From: CAYWWY01 sp964462525
Lineage (GTDB): Bacteria; Thermotogota; Thermotogae; MWEM01
Length of the DNA: 51,246 bases
Direction: 5' to 3'
Assembly: GCA_964462525.1 (NCBI GenBank)
Contig: CAYWWY010000012.1
Coordinates: 1-51,246, forward strand
Position 1 is the stretch's first letter. Every line of letters begins with the position of its first letter. The position numbers and the translations under genes were made by a program. This document shows, in pieces, positions 49,940 through 51,246 of this stretch. Under the pieces are notes generated by a model that saw only the letters and a list, made by a program, of their open reading frames with translations, was not told the origin of the DNA and did not search any database.

Positions 49940-51186
49940 CCCATTCCGTTGATCAGGATGCCCGGTGTATTATTCGCCATGCAATCCAGCAAGTCTTGCC
50001 GGAAGAATCGGTGATGAAGGAGGTTGGGCTTCGGAGGTGGGAAAGGGAGCTTTTCTTGGTTGCTATCGGCAAAGCGGCTTGGCGGATGGCGTATGCGGCC
50101 AAAAAAGCTTTGGGCCGGAAAATCATTGGTGGGATCGTGATCACAAAGTACGATCATTCGGGAGGAGCGATTCCCGGTGTCGATGTTTTCGAAGCGGGCC
50201 ATCCTGTCCCGGACGAAAACACGCTTCTGGCGACAAAGACCGTTCTCGATCGCGTTTTGAAACTGGACCAAGATACACCGATCTTATTTCTTGTGTCTGG
50301 GGGCGGGAGTGCTCTCTTCGAACTGCCTATGGAAGGCATCTCTTTGCAAGAGCTCATGGATACAAACCGATCCCTAGTGAATAGCGGGGCAGGTATTATA
50401 GAGATGAACTGCGTTCGCAAACATCTTTCCCAAGTAAAAGGCGGCCGTTTTGCCGAAGCGGTTTTCCCTCGACCCATCTATGCATTCCTTTTATCGGATT
50501 GTCTGGGGGACCGTATCGATACGATCGCGTCCGGACCGGCCTTTCCCGACGCCAGCACCTCCCAAGAGGCGTTGTCTATTGTTCGGAAATACAAGATCCG
50601 CCATTCGGAACGAATGGAAGCATGTTTGAAAATAGAGACGCCCAAAACACTATGCAATTCTGAGAGCCAGATCATCGGCAGTGTGACGCAGGCATGTCAT
50701 GCGGCCAAGGAAGCAGCGAATCAGTTGGGGTATACTCCCTTGATTCTGACCACAACCTTGGATTGCGAAGCCCGAGAAGCTGGCCGGTTCATGAGCGCGA
50801 TCGCGCGCGAGATCAAGCAACATCACAATCCTTTGGAGCCCCCTTGCGCGATTATTGCCGGAGGAGAAACAGTTGTACAGGTTCGAGGCTCAGGAAAAGG
50901 GGGCCGGAATCAGGAGCTTGCATTTTCCGCAGCTTTGGGAATTCAGGGAATGGACTCTGTGGCAATTGCGTCGGTTGGAACGGATGGAACGGATGGACCG
51001 ACAGATGCTGCTGGAGGCATTGTGGATGGCCAATCGATCGACAAACTGTGTCTGTCGGGTATCGATCCATGGCAAGTGCTTGCGGATAATGATACCTATC
51101 ATGGATTAAAGGCAATAGACGCCCTTTTGATTACCGGTCCAACGGGTACAAATGTGAATGATGTAACCCTCTTGCTGATCCGCTAG
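49936..51186 (+). CDS. Glycerate 2-kinase (MOFRL/GckA type)
   Basis: A 416-residue kinase converting D-glycerate to 2-phosphoglycerate. The N-terminal DUF4147 domain has VAIGKAAWRMA near 42, AGHPVPDENT near 86, LFLVSGGGSALFELP near 117, VRKHLSQVKGGR near 162 and LLSDCLGDRIDTIASGP near 187; the C-terminal MOFRL part has IIAGGETVVQVRGSGKGGRN near 300 and TDGTDGPTDAAGG near 340. ATG 49936 overlaps the yjbQ stop. It could feed on glycerate from serine breakdown or from turnover of a glycerate-containing solute made by the GT81 enzyme at 28266. After its stop 60 bases remain with no gene. Confidence 0.93.
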   Translation: MTHSVDQDARCIIRHAIQQVLPEESVMKEVGLRRWERELFLVAIGKAAWRMAYAAKKALGRKIIGGIVITKYDHSGGAIPGVDVFEAGHPVPDENTLLATKTVLDRVLKLDQDTPILFLVSGGGSALFELPMEGISLQELMDTNRSLVNSGAGIIEMNCVRKHLSQVKGGRFAEAVFPRPIYAFLLSDCLGDRIDTIASGPAFPDASTSQEALSIVRKYKIRHSERMEACLKIETPKTLCNSESQIIGSVTQACHAAKEAANQLGYTPLILTTTLDCEAREAGRFMSAIAREIKQHHNPLEPPCAIIAGGETVVQVRGSGKGGRNQELAFSAALGIQGMDSVAIASVGTDGTDGPTDAAGGIVDGQSIDKLCLSGIDPWQVLADNDTYHGLKAIDALLITGPTGTNVNDVTLLLIR

Positions 51187-51246
51187 GGCTGCGACCGCCT
51201 GGATTCACCATACTGTAACCCCTTAGGAACACTGGGGGTGGTTGAC

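Noticed and set aside
51216..51240. ACCCC...GGGGT imperfect hairpin after the glycerate kinase gene
   Set aside because: It could be a terminator, but the stem is short and the sequence stops before any T run can be seen.
1..51246. Search by eye for tRNA, rRNA, CRISPR arrays, insertion sequences and integrase genes
   Set aside because: No cloverleaf-like gene ends in CCA, no regularly spaced repeats, no terminal inverted repeats with a transposase, and no att-like duplications were found; this was visual and not a covariance-model search.

Overview
The window is a gene-dense bacterial chromosome segment. Genes run in short operons with many 4-base ATGA or GTGA overlaps, strong GGAGG ribosome sites and frequent GTG and TTG starts. 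The elongation factor P has a GRGSG tip loop and overall sequence that I recall from Thermotogota, and the neighbourhood M24 peptidase - efp - asp23 - amaP - nusB - fhs fits Thermotogota or deep-branching Bacillota. Oxygen-sensitive two-subunit serine dehydratase, formate-THF ligase, carbamate kinase and a rubrerythrin-like protein suggest an anaerobic fermenter. I favour a Thermotogota-like organism (about 60%), with an anaerobic Bacillota-like lineage as the alternative. No rRNA, tRNA, CRISPR array, transposase or integrase was seen.

Layout. 1-5829 (+): surface polysaccharide locus with dTDP-rhamnose genes (rfbC end, rfbD), two glycosyltransferases, and an AT-rich stretch holding a NodB/HDxD deacetylase-like protein, an LpxD-like acyltransferase and a crotonase. 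6020-8302 (-): polyprenyl-phosphate sugar-1-phosphate transferase, flavodoxin, membrane FMN-binding protein. 8536-9738 (-): PiT phosphate transporter, divergent from 9845-14118 (+): type I pullulanase, PqaA-like hydrolase, LiaF-like membrane protein. 14055-17027 (-): serine dehydratase beta and alpha, double-domain PPK2. 17136-23082 (+): TPR protein, uridine kinase, DUF6062, MoxR, DUF58, DUF4129 protein. 23256-29492 (+): RpiR regulator, complete sugar-type ABC importer, glucosylglycerate synthase-like GT81 enzyme.

29508-37989 (-): a large beta-helix lipoprotein, then the housekeeping run M24 peptidase, efp, asp23, amaP, nusB, fhs, murD. 38062-41011 (-): GH3 hexosaminidase with a Cys-rich DUF6485 protein, and a DUF4097 lipoprotein. 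41096-46428 (-): ferritin-like protein, carbamate kinase, a degenerate NtrC-like regulator, acylphosphatase, oxaloacetate decarboxylase alpha-type carboxyltransferase, RsfS and an orphan. 46579-48273 (-): PAS-GGDEF diguanylate cyclase, divergent from 48408-51186 (+): an M24-fold protein without metal ligands, YjbQ and glycerate 2-kinase. The last 60 bases hold no gene; a short GC-rich imperfect repeat there is cut by the window edge.

The most interesting points are the deacetylase/LpxD/crotonase cassette, which looks like an acyl-sugar route resembling the LpxC-LpxD step of lipid A synthesis; a sigma-54-activator-like regulator that has lost both its P-loop and its GAFTGA loop; a murD that seems to start at CTG; and a glucosylglycerate synthase at the end of an ABC importer operon.
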